DNA of 40,318 nt from contig JABAYJ010000009.1 of NCBI GenBank assembly GCA_018609055.1, positions 81,343 through 121,660 on the forward strand, written 5' to 3'. Positions 25,604 to 34,738 of this stretch are shown in pieces. This DNA comes from Flavobacteriales bacterium (GTDB taxonomy: Bacteria > Bacteroidota > Bacteroidia > Flavobacteriales_D > CAJJDF01). Both the position numbers and the translations under genes were made by a program. Every line of letters starts with the position of its first letter. Within the stretch, counting starts at the first letter, position 1. Below the pieces are notes generated by a model. It worked only from the letters and a program-made list of their open reading frames with translations. It was not told the DNA's origin and did not search any database.

Positions 25604-27949
25604 ATGAAATCAATTTTTTCAATACTAATAGGGTTAATGGCTTTTTCAAGTTATTCTCAAGAGTTAACCTCAGTAATAAGAGGAACAATTACTGATAAAG
25701 TGTCACAATCTACTTTGATAGGTGTTAATGTAGTTCTGGTTGGAAGTGATCCAATGATTGGAACTACAACTGATGTTAATGGAGATTTTAGATTAGAAAA
25801 TGTACCAGTTGGTAGGCAAGTTTTAAAAGTTAGTTTTATTGGTTATGAAACAAGAGAAATTCCAAATCTACTTGTTCTTTCAGCAAAAGATCTTCAATTA
25901 AATATTCAGCTAAATGAGCAGTATAGTGAATTGGGTGAAGTAGTTATTTCTGGAGAAGCAGATAAACGAGAGTCTATTAATAAAATGAATACTGTTAGTT
26001 CTAGGACTATCTCTATTGAAGAAGCTACAAGGTTTTCAGGGTCACTCCAAGATCCTGCACGTATGTCTCAAAACTATGCAGGAGTTAGTGGTTCATCAGA
26101 CGATAGAAATGATATTATCATTAGAGGGAATTCACCAACAGGAGTCTTATGGAGACTAGAAGGAGTTGATATTCCTAGTCCTAATCACTTTTCTACAATT
26201 GGTACTACAGGAGGGCCGATTAGTATGTTAAACGTGAATAATTTAAAAAACTCTGAATTCATGACTGGAGCATGGGCATCAGAATATGGAAATGCAATGT
26301 CTGGGGTTTTTGATTTACAATTGAGAGATGGGAATAATGATAGCTATGAACATTTATTTCAGGTAGGAGTTAATGGATTTGAGTTAGGTTCAGAAGGGCC
26401 TTTCAAAAAAGGAGGAAGAGCTTCTTATATGTTTAATTATCGCTATTCTACTTTGGGTGTTTTTCAATTATTGGGAGTCGATTTAGGAACAGGGACAAGT
26501 ATACCTGAGTATCAGGATATGACAATGAAATTAAATTTTCCTACCAAAAAAGCTGGAACATTTTCAGTATTTGGAATAGGAGGTTTTAGTTCTATTGATT
26601 TTGAGATAGATACCAGTTCTTCAAATTTATTTTCAGGAGAAAACGAAGAGTCAGTTTTTGGAAGTAGAACAGGAGTTATTGGAGCAACACACAAATACTT
26701 TTTTAATACCTCCATGTTTTCAAAAATTTCAATTGTAGCTACAAATACTACTTCAGGAGGAAATGTTGATAGTACAGGTTTTAATACCAACATCAGAACA
26801 AAGCTTGCTGATTTTGATAGAACTCTAAATAACTATACAGCTCATTTTAAGTTAAATAAAAAAATTAACGTACGTAATAGTTGGAATGCTGGATACATTG
26901 GAAAAATAAATGCTATTGATTTTACTGATAGTAATAAAAGGGGGAATCAATTTGTAGAAACTTTAAGGTTTGAAGGTAGCTCAGTATTGCACCAAGCTTA
27001 TTTCTCTTTTCAACATTTCTTTTCAGAAAAATTTATGGGTAATTTTGGAGTTCAAGCACAGTATTTTGGATTTACAAACTCTACTAGCTTAGAGCCTAGA
27101 CTAGGTTTGAAATATGACTTAACTCTAAAAACTAAATTATCCTATGGTTTTGGTCTTCACAGTCAAACTCAACCAATTTCAGTTTATTATGTAAAGGATT
27201 TAAACGATTCACAAAATGAAACTCCTAACAGAAATCTTGATTTTTCTAGAAGTATGCACAATGTATTAGGGTATGAACTGAATACTGGTCCATATTCTAG
27301 GCTTAAGCTCGAGGGTTATTACCAGTATATTTATAACGTGCCCGTAGATACTTTTAGTTCTTCTTTCTCAATGCTTAATGAAGGTGCAGATTTTGGATTA
27401 CCAAATAAGACTGGATTAGTGAATGAAGGAACAGGTAGGAATTTAGGAATAGAGATTACTTTCGAAAAATTTCTTTCACAAGGATACTACTACTTAGTTA
27501 CTGCTTCAATATTTGATTCTAAATACAAAGGAAGTGATCGTGTTTTAAGGAGTACGGCATTTAACAATCAATATGTGTTCAATGCATTAGGTGGTAAGGA
27601 GTTTAAACTTAACGAAAACATGGTTTTAACCATTGATGCAAGAGCTACTTATGCAGGAGGAAAGCCATTTACACCAATTGATTTAGCTGCTTCTCAGACA
27701 AGCTTTTCTGAGGTAAGAAAAAATGATGAAGCTTTTTCCGATAAGTATTTAGCTTATATGAGATTTGATTTGAAAATTGGAATGAGGATGAATATGAAAA
27801 ACTTCACTCATGAGTTTATGTTTGATGTTCAAAACATTACAAACAGAGAAAATGTATTTCTTCAAGGTTATTCAGTCTCTGCAGGAGAAATAAGAACAAA
27901 TTACCAGAGGAAGCTATTTCCAGTGGCTTTGTATAAATTGTATTTTTAA
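25604..27949 (+). CDS. TonB-dependent receptor with carboxypeptidase-regulatory-like domain
   Basis: The 781-residue product has a signal peptide (about 1-19, ending SYSQ), a CarboxypepD_reg-like domain (about 23-112; VIRGTITDKVSQSTLIGVNV, then TTTDVNGDFRLENVPVG and SFIGYE), a plug domain (about 125-235, with DIIIRGNSPTGVLWRLEGVDI) and a beta-barrel to the end (FDVQNITNRENVF, terminal LYKLYF). Receptors of this form import siderophores, peptides, glycans or metals through the outer membrane with TonB energy. The substrate is not evident, and there is no SusD-like partner next to it, so a SusC/D glycan locus is unlikely. A Crp-type regulator gene lies just upstream. Confidence 0.92.
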   Translation: MKSIFSILIGLMAFSSYSQELTSVIRGTITDKVSQSTLIGVNVVLVGSDPMIGTTTDVNGDFRLENVPVGRQVLKVSFIGYETREIPNLLVLSAKDLQLNIQLNEQYSELGEVVISGEADKRESINKMNTVSSRTISIEEATRFSGSLQDPARMSQNYAGVSGSSDDRNDIIIRGNSPTGVLWRLEGVDIPSPNHFSTIGTTGGPISMLNVNNLKNSEFMTGAWASEYGNAMSGVFDLQLRDGNNDSYEHLFQVGVNGFELGSEGPFKKGGRASYMFNYRYSTLGVFQLLGVDLGTGTSIPEYQDMTMKLNFPTKKAGTFSVFGIGGFSSIDFEIDTSSSNLFSGENEESVFGSRTGVIGATHKYFFNTSMFSKISIVATNTTSGGNVDSTGFNTNIRTKLADFDRTLNNYTAHFKLNKKINVRNSWNAGYIGKINAIDFTDSNKRGNQFVETLRFEGSSVLHQAYFSFQHFFSEKFMGNFGVQAQYFGFTNSTSLEPRLGLKYDLTLKTKLSYGFGLHSQTQPISVYYVKDLNDSQNETPNRNLDFSRSMHNVLGYELNTGPYSRLKLEGYYQYIYNVPVDTFSSSFSMLNEGADFGLPNKTGLVNEGTGRNLGIEITFEKFLSQGYYYLVTASIFDSKYKGSDRVLRSTAFNNQYVFNALGGKEFKLNENMVLTIDARATYAGGKPFTPIDLAASQTSFSEVRKNDEAFSDKYLAYMRFDLKIGMRMNMKNFTHEFMFDVQNITNRENVFLQGYSVSAGEIRTNYQRKLFPVALYKLYF

Positions 27950-27994
27950 CAAACGTTAATTAGGCTTTATAATATAGTTTTCATTGGATAATCT

Positions 27995-28002
27995 TATCTT
28001 TG
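27995..28002 (+). promoter_or_regulatory. -7 promoter element of the flippase-radA-DUF721 operon
   Basis: TATCTTTG matches TAnnTTTG. It covers the TTG at 28000, so transcription should begin after that codon. This favours the next in-frame TTG (28018) as the start of the downstream gene. Confidence 0.5.
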
Positions 28003-28017
28003 ATAAAATTATTTCCT

Positions 28018-29013
28018 TTGAAAAAGAACCTAATTAAAGCCCTTAAAATTATTATCCCAATGGGAATTGGGATATATCTTACTTATTTTTTTTATTCTGG
28101 ATTAGAGCCAGATCAAAAAAAAGAAATTCCTGTAGCTTTTGCAAATGCTAATTATTTCTGGGTTTTACTTTCAGTTTTAGTAGCTTGGTTAGGCCACATG
28201 AGTAGAGCTTACAGATGGAAATTTTTAATGGAACCTCTTGGGTATAGCCCAAAGCTATCCTCTATGTATCATTCAACTATGATAGGTTATGTGTTGAACT
28301 TCACCATACCAAGAAGTGGAGAAATTGCACGTCCAGGATTTTTAGCAAAGAAAGAAGGACTACCATTTGATAAAGTATTCGGGACAGTAGTAGCAGAAAG
28401 GATAATTGATGTAGTTATGTTATTAACTATAACATTTAGCACTTGGGCATTGGTTGGAAAAAAAGTAATAGAGGATTTAACCAAAAGAGACGAAGCATCT
28501 GGACCTCCTTATTTACTTTATGCAATTCTTGGTTTTGGAATATTAGGAATCTTAATCTTTATCTTTTCTAAAAAAATACGATCATTTGTTTTAGATAAAT
28601 TAAAAGGAATGTGGGAAGGAATAAAAACAATCTTCACCATGAAAAAGAGAATTCCATTTATTCTTCACACTCTTTTTATTTGGATTTCTTATGTGCTATT
28701 AATGTGGTTAATGGCTCAAGGAGTTGATGGGATGGAAGATATTGGAATAAAAGAGCTAATGGTTGGTTTTGTAGTAGGTGCTGCAGCAATTACTATTACA
28801 CCAGGTGGAATAGGACTTTATCCAATATTTATTACAGCAGCTTTAGTATATTTTGGATATGATAAAGGATTGGCATCAAGCTTTTCTATTATGTCATGGG
28901 TAGTTCAAACTATTTTCTTGGTAGTAGCAGGGATTTATTCTTTGTATGCGATTAACATTAAGTTCTCTAATGCTGAAGTAAAAGATCAATTGGAAAAGAA
29001 GAAAACTAAATAA
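28018..29013 (+). CDS. Flippase-like / LPG-synthase transmembrane-domain family protein
   Basis: The product (331 residues from the TTG at 28018) has about eight membrane helices and the AglD2/MprF-type TM domain marks: NANYFWVLLSVLVAWLGHMS, RAYRWKFLMEPLG, YVLNFTIPRSGEIARPGFLA, and GGIGLYPIFITAALVYFG near the end. This family (also called YbhN/UPF0104) moves lipids or lipid-linked intermediates. There is no C-terminal synthetase domain, so it is not a full MprF. No ATG is available. A TTG at 28000 would add MIKLFP but lies in a -7 promoter element, so I prefer the TTG at 28018, which gives MKKNLIKALK. Its stop overlaps the radA ATG by one base. Confidence 0.86.
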   Translation: MKKNLIKALKIIIPMGIGIYLTYFFYSGLEPDQKKEIPVAFANANYFWVLLSVLVAWLGHMSRAYRWKFLMEPLGYSPKLSSMYHSTMIGYVLNFTIPRSGEIARPGFLAKKEGLPFDKVFGTVVAERIIDVVMLLTITFSTWALVGKKVIEDLTKRDEASGPPYLLYAILGFGILGILIFIFSKKIRSFVLDKLKGMWEGIKTIFTMKKRIPFILHTLFIWISYVLLMWLMAQGVDGMEDIGIKELMVGFVVGAAAITITPGGIGLYPIFITAALVYFGYDKGLASSFSIMSWVVQTIFLVVAGIYSLYAINIKFSNAEVKDQLEKKKTK

Positions 29014-30386
29014 TGGCTAAGATTAAGAAATCATATTTTTGTCAAAACTGTGGGTCTCAATCTGCTCAATGGGTAGGTAAATGTCCTTCGTGTAGCGAAT
29101 GGAATACTTTTGTTGAAGAAGTGATTGCCAAAAGTGATAAAAAGCTTTTTTCTACAGGGCCAACTACCAAAATAATTTCTAAACCTGTTGCAATAGCTGA
29201 GGTTTCTGATGAAAAGCATAACAGAATAATATTTGCCGATCCAGAGCTTAATAGAGTTCTTGGAGGAGGACTTGTTCATGGATCATTAGTGTTATTTGGT
29301 GGAGAACCAGGAATAGGAAAATCTACTTTAATGTTACAAATGGCTCTTCAGCATTCCAAAGCAAGAGTTTTATATGTTTCTGGGGAGGAAAGCATGAAGC
29401 AAGTAAAAATGAGAGCAGATAGAATTGGAAAAACTTCTCCAAATTGCTTCTTACTGAATGAAACTAAACTCCAACATATATTTTCTCATATTGAGGAATT
29501 ACAACCACATATTCTAATTGTAGATTCTATTCAAACTCTTCATTCGGAGTATTTGGATTCATCTCCAGGTAGTATTTCTCAGATAAGAGAATGTACAGGA
29601 GATTTAATGAAATTTGCTAAAGAAACACAGACTTCAGTTTTTATTATTGGTCACATCACAAAAGATGGAAGTATAGCTGGGCCTAAAGTATTGGAGCATA
29701 TGGTAGATACTGTTCTTCAGTTTGAAGGAGACAGGAATCATATTTATAGATTACTGAGAACCACCAAAAACAGATTTGGATCTACTAACGAATTAGGGAT
29801 TTACGAAATGCAAACAAGTGGTTTGGTTCCGGTAGAAAATCCAACAGATGTTTTGCTTAATAACTCTGACGAACAATTGAGTGGAGTTGCAATAGCATCT
29901 ACCATGGAAGGAATGCGACCTATGTTAGTTGAAGTACAAGCTCTTGTGAGTACTGCGGCCTACGGTAATCCTCAAAGAACAACAACAGGGTTCGATACCA
30001 AAAGATTAAACATGCTTTTGGCAGTATTGGAAAAAAGATGTGGATTTAAACTAGGAGCAAAAGATGTATTTTTAAATATCACAGGAGGAATTAAGGTAAG
30101 CGATCCAGCAATAGATTTGGCAGTGGTTTGCGCAGTATTGTCTTCTAATGTTGATATGCCCTCTGGCAAAGAAATAGTACTTGCAGCTGAGGTTGGATTG
30201 ACAGGTGAAATTCGACCAGTTCCTCATATTGACCAAAGAATTATGGAAGCTCAAAAATTGGGGTTCGAAAAAATGGTTATTTCCAAATATAACAAGGGAA
30301 TAAAGCAAAAAGACTTTGATATTGAATTGGTTCAAGTAGGTAAAATAGAAGAAGTATTTAAACATTTATTTGGAGGAAGTAATTAA
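29013..30386 (+). CDS. radA: DNA repair protein RadA
   Basis: RadA is a RecA-like helicase that drives branch migration during recombinational repair. The 457-residue product has the N-terminal zinc finger (Cys10, Cys13, Cys24, Cys27), Walker A GGEPGIGKST (96-105), the RadA signature KNRFG (about 250-254) and a C-terminal Lon-protease-like domain (about 285-450) without catalytic function. The ATG overlaps the stop of the flippase-like gene by one base, and the DUF721 gene follows after 8 bases, so the three form an operon. Confidence 0.97.
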   Translation: MAKIKKSYFCQNCGSQSAQWVGKCPSCSEWNTFVEEVIAKSDKKLFSTGPTTKIISKPVAIAEVSDEKHNRIIFADPELNRVLGGGLVHGSLVLFGGEPGIGKSTLMLQMALQHSKARVLYVSGEESMKQVKMRADRIGKTSPNCFLLNETKLQHIFSHIEELQPHILIVDSIQTLHSEYLDSSPGSISQIRECTGDLMKFAKETQTSVFIIGHITKDGSIAGPKVLEHMVDTVLQFEGDRNHIYRLLRTTKNRFGSTNELGIYEMQTSGLVPVENPTDVLLNNSDEQLSGVAIASTMEGMRPMLVEVQALVSTAAYGNPQRTTTGFDTKRLNMLLAVLEKRCGFKLGAKDVFLNITGGIKVSDPAIDLAVVCAVLSSNVDMPSGKEIVLAAEVGLTGEIRPVPHIDQRIMEAQKLGFEKMVISKYNKGIKQKDFDIELVQVGKIEEVFKHLFGGSN

Positions 30387-30394
30387 GCCAGTTT

Positions 30395-30697
30395 ATGAAA
30401 AATCCACAAAGAAATAAAGAAGTTACACCACTTAAAGCTGCAATTGAAAAGTTACTGCAGGTTTATAAAATGAGTGATAAAATGGACGAAATAAGTCTGT
30501 TGAAGGAATGGGAGGAATTGATGGGAGAAACTATTGCTCGTAAAACTAAAAAAGTACAACTAAAAAAGAGAGTTTTAGTTATAGAGATAGAGTCTTCGGT
30601 ATTGCGCCATGAGCTATCATTTGCTAAGGAAAAGCTTAAAGAATCGTTAAATAGAAAATTAAAAAAGAGGGTAGTGGATGAGATTCTTTTTATTTAA
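30395..30697 (+). CDS. DUF721 family protein (DciA-like)
   Basis: The 100-residue product has the DUF721 pattern: LKAAIEKLLQVYKMSDKMDE, WEELMGETIARKTKKV, then a beta strand VLVIEIESSVLRHELSFAKEK, and a basic C-terminus. Members of this family include DciA, the loader of the replicative helicase DnaB in bacteria lacking DnaC; Bacteroidota DUF721 proteins are short and not all are tested. It is soluble, without signal peptide. It lies 8 bases after radA, a repair gene, which fits a role in DNA metabolism. Confidence 0.85.
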   Translation: MKNPQRNKEVTPLKAAIEKLLQVYKMSDKMDEISLLKEWEELMGETIARKTKKVQLKKRVLVIEIESSVLRHELSFAKEKLKESLNRKLKKRVVDEILFI

Positions 30698-30752
30698 GCA
30701 AAATTAAACCAAAATAATCCTCTCAAATACCTATAAAATTGATAAAAAACTA

Positions 30753-30760
30753 TATTTTTG
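30753..30760 (+). promoter_or_regulatory. -7 promoter element of the TPR-ribH pair
   Basis: TATTTTTG matches TAnnTTTG, 20 bases before the ATG at 30781. It supports this ATG over an in-frame TTG at 30739, which would lie upstream of the transcription start. Confidence 0.55.
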
Positions 30761-30780
30761 TCAATCAAAAAAACACAACA

Positions 30781-31440
30781 ATGGCAGATTTAGAAGATTT
30801 TGACGTACAAGACATAGCAGTAAGGATTCAAGATAAATTCGAAGACAACAAAAACTACATTTACATTGCATTAGGAATAATTGCAGTAGCAGTAGCAGGT
30901 TTTTGGTTTTACAATACCAATAAGGAAGCTAAAAATGCAGAAGCAAATGGTCTAATTTGGAAGCAAGAAAGTAATTTTTCTAATGGAAATTTTCAAGGAG
31001 CAATTGATGGAGATATCAATGCTGCAGGATATGTAACAATCTCTGACGAATATAATGGAACTTACGCAGGTGACATAGCAACTTACAATATGGGAGTTAG
31101 TTATTTAAACTTAGGTCAATTTCAAAACGCAATAGCAACTCTAGAAGATGTTAGTTTTGATGATGTAGTAATTGGAGCAATTGCAAAAGGAGCTTTAGGA
31201 GATGCATACTTAGAATTAGGAGAAATTGACAATGCAATTTCTAGCTATACTGATGCAGTAAACCACAATGATAATGAGTTTACAGTACCAGTTTACTTAA
31301 AGAAATTAGCTATTGCTCATGAGCAAGTAAAAGAAAATGGAAAAGCAATTGCAGCTTACAAAAGAATTGTAGCAGATTATCCAGCTTCTAAAGAAGCAAA
31401 AGATGCTGCGAAATATATTGCAATGCTAGAAGCTAAGTAA
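30781..31440 (+). CDS. Membrane-anchored tetratricopeptide-repeat protein, YfgM-like
   Basis: The 219-residue product has a short cytoplasmic start (MADLEDFDVQDIAVRIQDKF), one membrane helix (about 27-44) and then TPR-like helices (about 100-215, YNMGVSYLNLGQFQNAIATL, KGALGDAYLELGEIDNAISS and AIAHEQVKENGKAIAAYKRI). The layout is like YfgM, a periplasmic TPR protein associated with the Sec translocon and PpiD. A partner of envelope protein folding is possible. ribH starts 2 bases after its stop, so the two genes are cotranscribed. I chose the ATG at 30781 because the promoter lies just upstream. Confidence 0.85.
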   Translation: MADLEDFDVQDIAVRIQDKFEDNKNYIYIALGIIAVAVAGFWFYNTNKEAKNAEANGLIWKQESNFSNGNFQGAIDGDINAAGYVTISDEYNGTYAGDIATYNMGVSYLNLGQFQNAIATLEDVSFDDVVIGAIAKGALGDAYLELGEIDNAISSYTDAVNHNDNEFTVPVYLKKLAIAHEQVKENGKAIAAYKRIVADYPASKEAKDAAKYIAMLEAK

Positions 31441-31442
31441 TT

Positions 31443-31937
31443 ATGGCAACTGCTAACACTAACTTATCTGAATACGATAAAGAATTAATCCCGAATGCAT
31501 CTAGTATGTCTTTCGGGATTGTTGTTTCTGAGTGGAACGCTAATATTACTGATAATTTACTTCAAGGTGCTTACGATACTCTTATTGAGAACGGAGCAAA
31601 GGAAGAAAACATTATCGTAAAACGAGTTCCTGGAACTTATGAATTATCGCTTGCATCTCAATTAATGTTCGAGAATACCTCTGTAGATTCTGTTGTTGCA
31701 ATAGGAAGTGTGATACAAGGTGAAACTAAGCATTTTGATTTTGTTTGCGAAGCAGTTTCTCAAGGAATAAAAGATGTAAATCTTAAATATAACAAACCAG
31801 CAATTTTTTGTGTGTTAACTGATAATACACTTCAACAAGCAATTGATAGGAGTGGAGGTTTACATGGTAATAAAGGTGTTGAATGTGCCGTAGCAGCTAT
31901 CAAAATGGTAGCATTAAAAAATGAGCTTAAAGGATAA
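31443..31937 (+). CDS. ribH: 6,7-dimethyl-8-ribityllumazine synthase
   Basis: RibH condenses 5-amino-6-ribitylaminouracil with 3,4-dihydroxy-2-butanone 4-phosphate to the last precursor of riboflavin, in an icosahedral or pentameric assembly. The 164-residue product shows GIVVSEWNANITDNLLQGA, VPGTYELSLASQ, AIGSVIQGETKHFDFVCEAV (with the catalytic His in KHF) and GVLTDNT-like FCVLTDNTLQQAIDRSG. It follows the TPR gene by 2 bases. No other riboflavin genes are in the window. Confidence 0.97.
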   Translation: MATANTNLSEYDKELIPNASSMSFGIVVSEWNANITDNLLQGAYDTLIENGAKEENIIVKRVPGTYELSLASQLMFENTSVDSVVAIGSVIQGETKHFDFVCEAVSQGIKDVNLKYNKPAIFCVLTDNTLQQAIDRSGGLHGNKGVECAVAAIKMVALKNELKG

Positions 31938-32004
31938 TTTTTTTATCTTTTCATTTTTATACTTTATCCCATAAACTATTCGTTATTAATTCAAATAATA
32001 ATGA

Positions 32005-32778
32005 ATGTTCAAGAAAATTTGGTCCTCCTTTACTTCTGTAAAAGGTTTAATCATAATAAATTCTGTTTTAACAATTCTAGGGTTGTTTCAGAATATTACA
32101 ACACAAGCTTATTGTGTCCCTTCTCTTTGGGCAGCTATTGTTATTGGTATAAGTTTATTGTTGGTAATTGTTTCTCCATTAAAAGCGATTAAAAACACTA
32201 AATCACCCATAATAGGCTTTGTTGCAGGAGTTTCAGTTTTCTCTTTTCTCTATTGTATTTTATTTTTAGAAGATTTAAATATTATTGCCATTCCATTCAT
32301 TCTTTTTGGGATTGGAATTATCATGTTAATTCCCCATTTCTTTGCCTTTCAGTTAATTCGGTATTTCTTATTCAAAAATCCTCATAAAAAAGTTAAATTG
32401 TTTTTTGCTTTAGGATTTTGTACTTGTGTTTTAGTGAGTATTGCTTCAGGAGTTTATTATTCTAAAGCAATTAATCGAATAAATGAATTTGTTGAATCGG
32501 ATTACGAACTTCTAGAAAAGAACTACATGACTGAGAAAATTCTTGGGATGCACTTTATTTATCATACACGAATTTGTGTATATGATGGTTGGAGACCACC
32601 CAAGCACGAGCCAATTATGATTTTAGGTGGTAATGGTAGGAGAGATCCGTTAATAGTGCCATTAGAAAAGAGACTAGAACTATACAAGAAGTTTTTTCCT
32701 GAAAACAAATACAAGTTTGATTGTAGTTGTGGTATTGCTTATTCTTCTGCCTATCACAAAGATGAGTTGTGGGAGTAG
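32005..32778 (+). CDS. Uncharacterised membrane protein with a Cys/Trp-containing soluble tail
   Basis: The 257-residue product has about five hydrophobic segments (15-28, 42-58, 69-88, 93-115, 131-151), followed by a soluble C-terminal part of about 100 residues with CVYDGWRPPKHEP, a GGNGRRD turn and FDCSCGIAYSS near the end. I do not recognise the family. The two close cysteines near the C-terminus could form a disulphide or bind metal. It lies alone, 67 bases after ribH and before a terminator that faces the decayed barrel gene. An in-frame start slightly upstream is not available; the ATG at 32005 is the first one. Confidence 0.68.
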   Translation: MFKKIWSSFTSVKGLIIINSVLTILGLFQNITTQAYCVPSLWAAIVIGISLLLVIVSPLKAIKNTKSPIIGFVAGVSVFSFLYCILFLEDLNIIAIPFILFGIGIIMLIPHFFAFQLIRYFLFKNPHKKVKLFFALGFCTCVLVSIASGVYYSKAINRINEFVESDYELLEKNYMTEKILGMHFIYHTRICVYDGWRPPKHEPIMILGGNGRRDPLIVPLEKRLELYKKFFPENKYKFDCSCGIAYSSAYHKDELWE

Positions 32779-32841
32779 GTTGATTGTCGGGATAGATTCT
32801 ATTCAATAATAGAATTGTTTTACTTTAAATTTTCCACAAAA

Positions 32842-32873
32842 AAAAGGGACTCACTTTCGTGAATCCCTTTTAT
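32842..32873. terminator. Bidirectional intrinsic terminator
   Basis: AAAAGGGACTCA pairs with TGAATCCCTTTT around the loop CTTTCG, with one C-A mismatch, and with A- and T-rich flanks. It lies between the end of the uncharacterised membrane-protein gene (plus) and the end of the decayed barrel gene (minus), so it can serve both. Confidence 0.85.
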
Positions 32874-32890
32874 ATAAAATAGGTTATTTC

Positions 32891-33691
32891 TTATTTACTT
32901 AAGTTGAAAGATAATCCAACTGAAGCAATACCAGAAGCAAAGATGAAAGTATGATCAGCTTTAACGTCAGCAGCATCAATTGCAACTTCTTTAGTTCTCA
33001 TGTATCCAGCTTTACTTCCTAAATCAAGGAATAAAGGTCCCATGTGAAATCTTGTATCGTAAGATGCATTACCTGCATATCCGCTCATTCCGTTATCTGT
33101 TTCAGTAGCTTCAGTTCCTGTAGGCCGATCAGCAGCAAATAATAAAGTTTTACTTTCTGTCATTAAAACTCCTCCTCCTAAACCGAAGTAGTAGCACCAT
33201 GCAAACTTTCCGTTTTTAGAAACCCAAAAATCATCATTAACCTCTAAGTTTAAATTGATGTAGTTTAATTTAGTATATCCAAACTATAAAAAATCAGCAT
33301 CAATTCTAATTACATCTAATTACTCGTAATAAGTTCCATTGTAATCTCCAGCATCAATAGTTCCTCCAATCTTTACTAATCTATTATCAATATTTTGATA
33401 AGAAAAGTTATCGTAACCAACAGATATAGCAAGTTTTTCAGTTATAAAAAATCCTAATTTCGCATTAAATTTAGCAAAATCAATACTTTCGAAACCATCA
33501 TTAGCATCAAAGTGAGTTAAAGCAAAGTTGTATCCAGTTCCAGCCATTCTTAGCGTAGATAATTCGTAAGCAGTTCTGTTTACTCCGTATGTAGCATAGA
33601 TTCTTCCTTTGTTAGTTCTTTCTTTAAAGTCTTGAGCACTTGCAGTTGCAAAGCTAAATGCCAATGCTATTAGTATAATTCTGTTTCTCAT
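32891..33691 (-). pseudogene. Decayed outer-membrane beta-barrel gene, paralogue of the adjacent barrel gene
   Basis: The first piece (33691 to 33320) has a signal peptide and GRIYATYGVNRTAYELSTLRMAGTGY style residues that match GRLFASWGYNRANYSQSSIR of the neighbouring intact barrel, and IGYFITNKL-like GFFITEKLAISVGYDNFSY. It ends at a TAA (33320-33322). Reading on in frame gives LDVIRIDADFL, a TAG, then FGYTKL. The homologous sequence then continues in another frame as YINLNLEVNDDFW and runs to 32891 (AFAWCYYFG region, then a GLSFNLSK end). So two in-frame stops and one frameshift break an otherwise well-preserved barrel gene. The decay looks recent; base errors in the assembly could also produce it. 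Confidence 0.8.
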
Positions 33692-33781
33692 TTTCTTTTT
33701 ATTAAATAGTTTGTCTTGAAAAAGTAGGCTATTTAATTGAAGTTTAAAAATTATTAGTCTTTTTTTTGGTCACTCAACTCA

Positions 33782-34738
33782 TTATTTATGAGCTATTTTG
33801 TACTGGTATCCTATAGTTATATTTCTTTGGAAGTAAGAAATGTTCTGTGAAGCCTTGTCTATTTCTAATCCGTTTGTTGCTACATTAGGCATATGAAGCC
33901 AACCCATCTTTACTACTGGGTGTATAAAAAAGTCTTTAAAAAAGTATAGTTTTAGCCCTACATTTGCTGAGATTCCTCCACCTGAAAGGTGAAAAGCATC
34001 ATTTCCAATTTCACCAAAAAGATTTGCATTAGTCTTTGGAACTGCAGCAGATATTCCTGCACCTGCAACTAAATCAACCGCAAATTTTCTGTTACTAGTT
34101 TCAAAAAATAGCGTGTTGTAATCCAATTCAAACGATAATACATTCAATCCATCTGTATGTTCATACCCAACAAAATCGTTAGGGATTTCCATTAACCGAG
34201 TTGGGTCATATTCTTTTGCCCATTTCGCACTTGCAGATGAATCTACATAACCATCTACTGCAGCAATTTGATCATTAACAAATACATATTTCATATGATC
34301 TACACTTAAAGAAAGAGACAGTTTATTAGTTATAAAGTATCCAATTCTGAAATTGTATTGAGGAATAGTAAATAGTGTTGGGTTCAAATAAACACCTAAA
34401 TCAACAGGACTAGGTCTGTCTTTTGCAACAGCATTAATTATAGTGAAATCATATCCATTTCCCCAAAACCTAATAGAGCTTTGACTATAATTTGCTCTAT
34501 TGTATCCCCAAGAAGCAAAAAGTCTTCCTTTTCTTAATACATAAAAATCAGTGTGATTTTTCCTGTATGCTATTGCTTCTTCAGTTTTAGCTATTGAGTC
34601 CATTTGTGCCGGAGTCATAATTCCTGCTGGAACAAGTAGTGTATCGCTAACCTTTTTAACTGTGTCAGTTATTTGAGCTTGTCCTACAAAACTCAATAAA
34701 AACGCAAGTAGTATAGAAAGTTGAAATCGTTTTATCAT
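33782..34738 (-). CDS. Outer-membrane beta-barrel protein coupled to mrp
   Basis: The 318-residue product has a signal peptide (about 1-21, ending GQAQ). It has a linker, then a barrel with the Bacteroidota motif GRLFASWGYNRANYSQSSIR, NGYDFTI, IPQYNFRIGYFI, SVDHMKYVF and a C-terminal strand NITIGYQYKI. These blocks are typical of a barrel family found across flavobacteria; its function is not known. Its ATG overlaps the stop of mrp in an ATGA, so it is translated in coupling with a cytoplasmic Fe-S carrier, an unexpected pairing. A decayed paralogue follows after 90 bases. Confidence 0.85.
   Translation of the reverse strand: MIKRFQLSILLAFLLSFVGQAQITDTVKKVSDTLLVPAGIMTPAQMDSIAKTEEAIAYRKNHTDFYVLRKGRLFASWGYNRANYSQSSIRFWGNGYDFTIINAVAKDRPSPVDLGVYLNPTLFTIPQYNFRIGYFITNKLSLSLSVDHMKYVFVNDQIAAVDGYVDSSASAKWAKEYDPTRLMEIPNDFVGYEHTDGLNVLSFELDYNTLFFETSNRKFAVDLVAGAGISAAVPKTNANLFGEIGNDAFHLSGGGISANVGLKLYFFKDFFIHPVVKMGWLHMPNVATNGLEIDKASQNISYFQRNITIGYQYKIAHK

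Noticed and set aside
25604..27949. SusC/SusD-type glycan utilisation locus
   Set aside because: No SusD-like gene, glycosidase cluster or matching regulator is next to the receptor.
28000..28017. TTG start at 28000 for the flippase-like gene
   Set aside because: It overlaps the TATCTTTG promoter element; the TTG at 28018 is preferred. If the promoter call is wrong, 28000 remains possible.
30739..30780. TTG start for the TPR gene
   Set aside because: It lies upstream of the -7 element at 30753-30760, so it would not be on the transcript.
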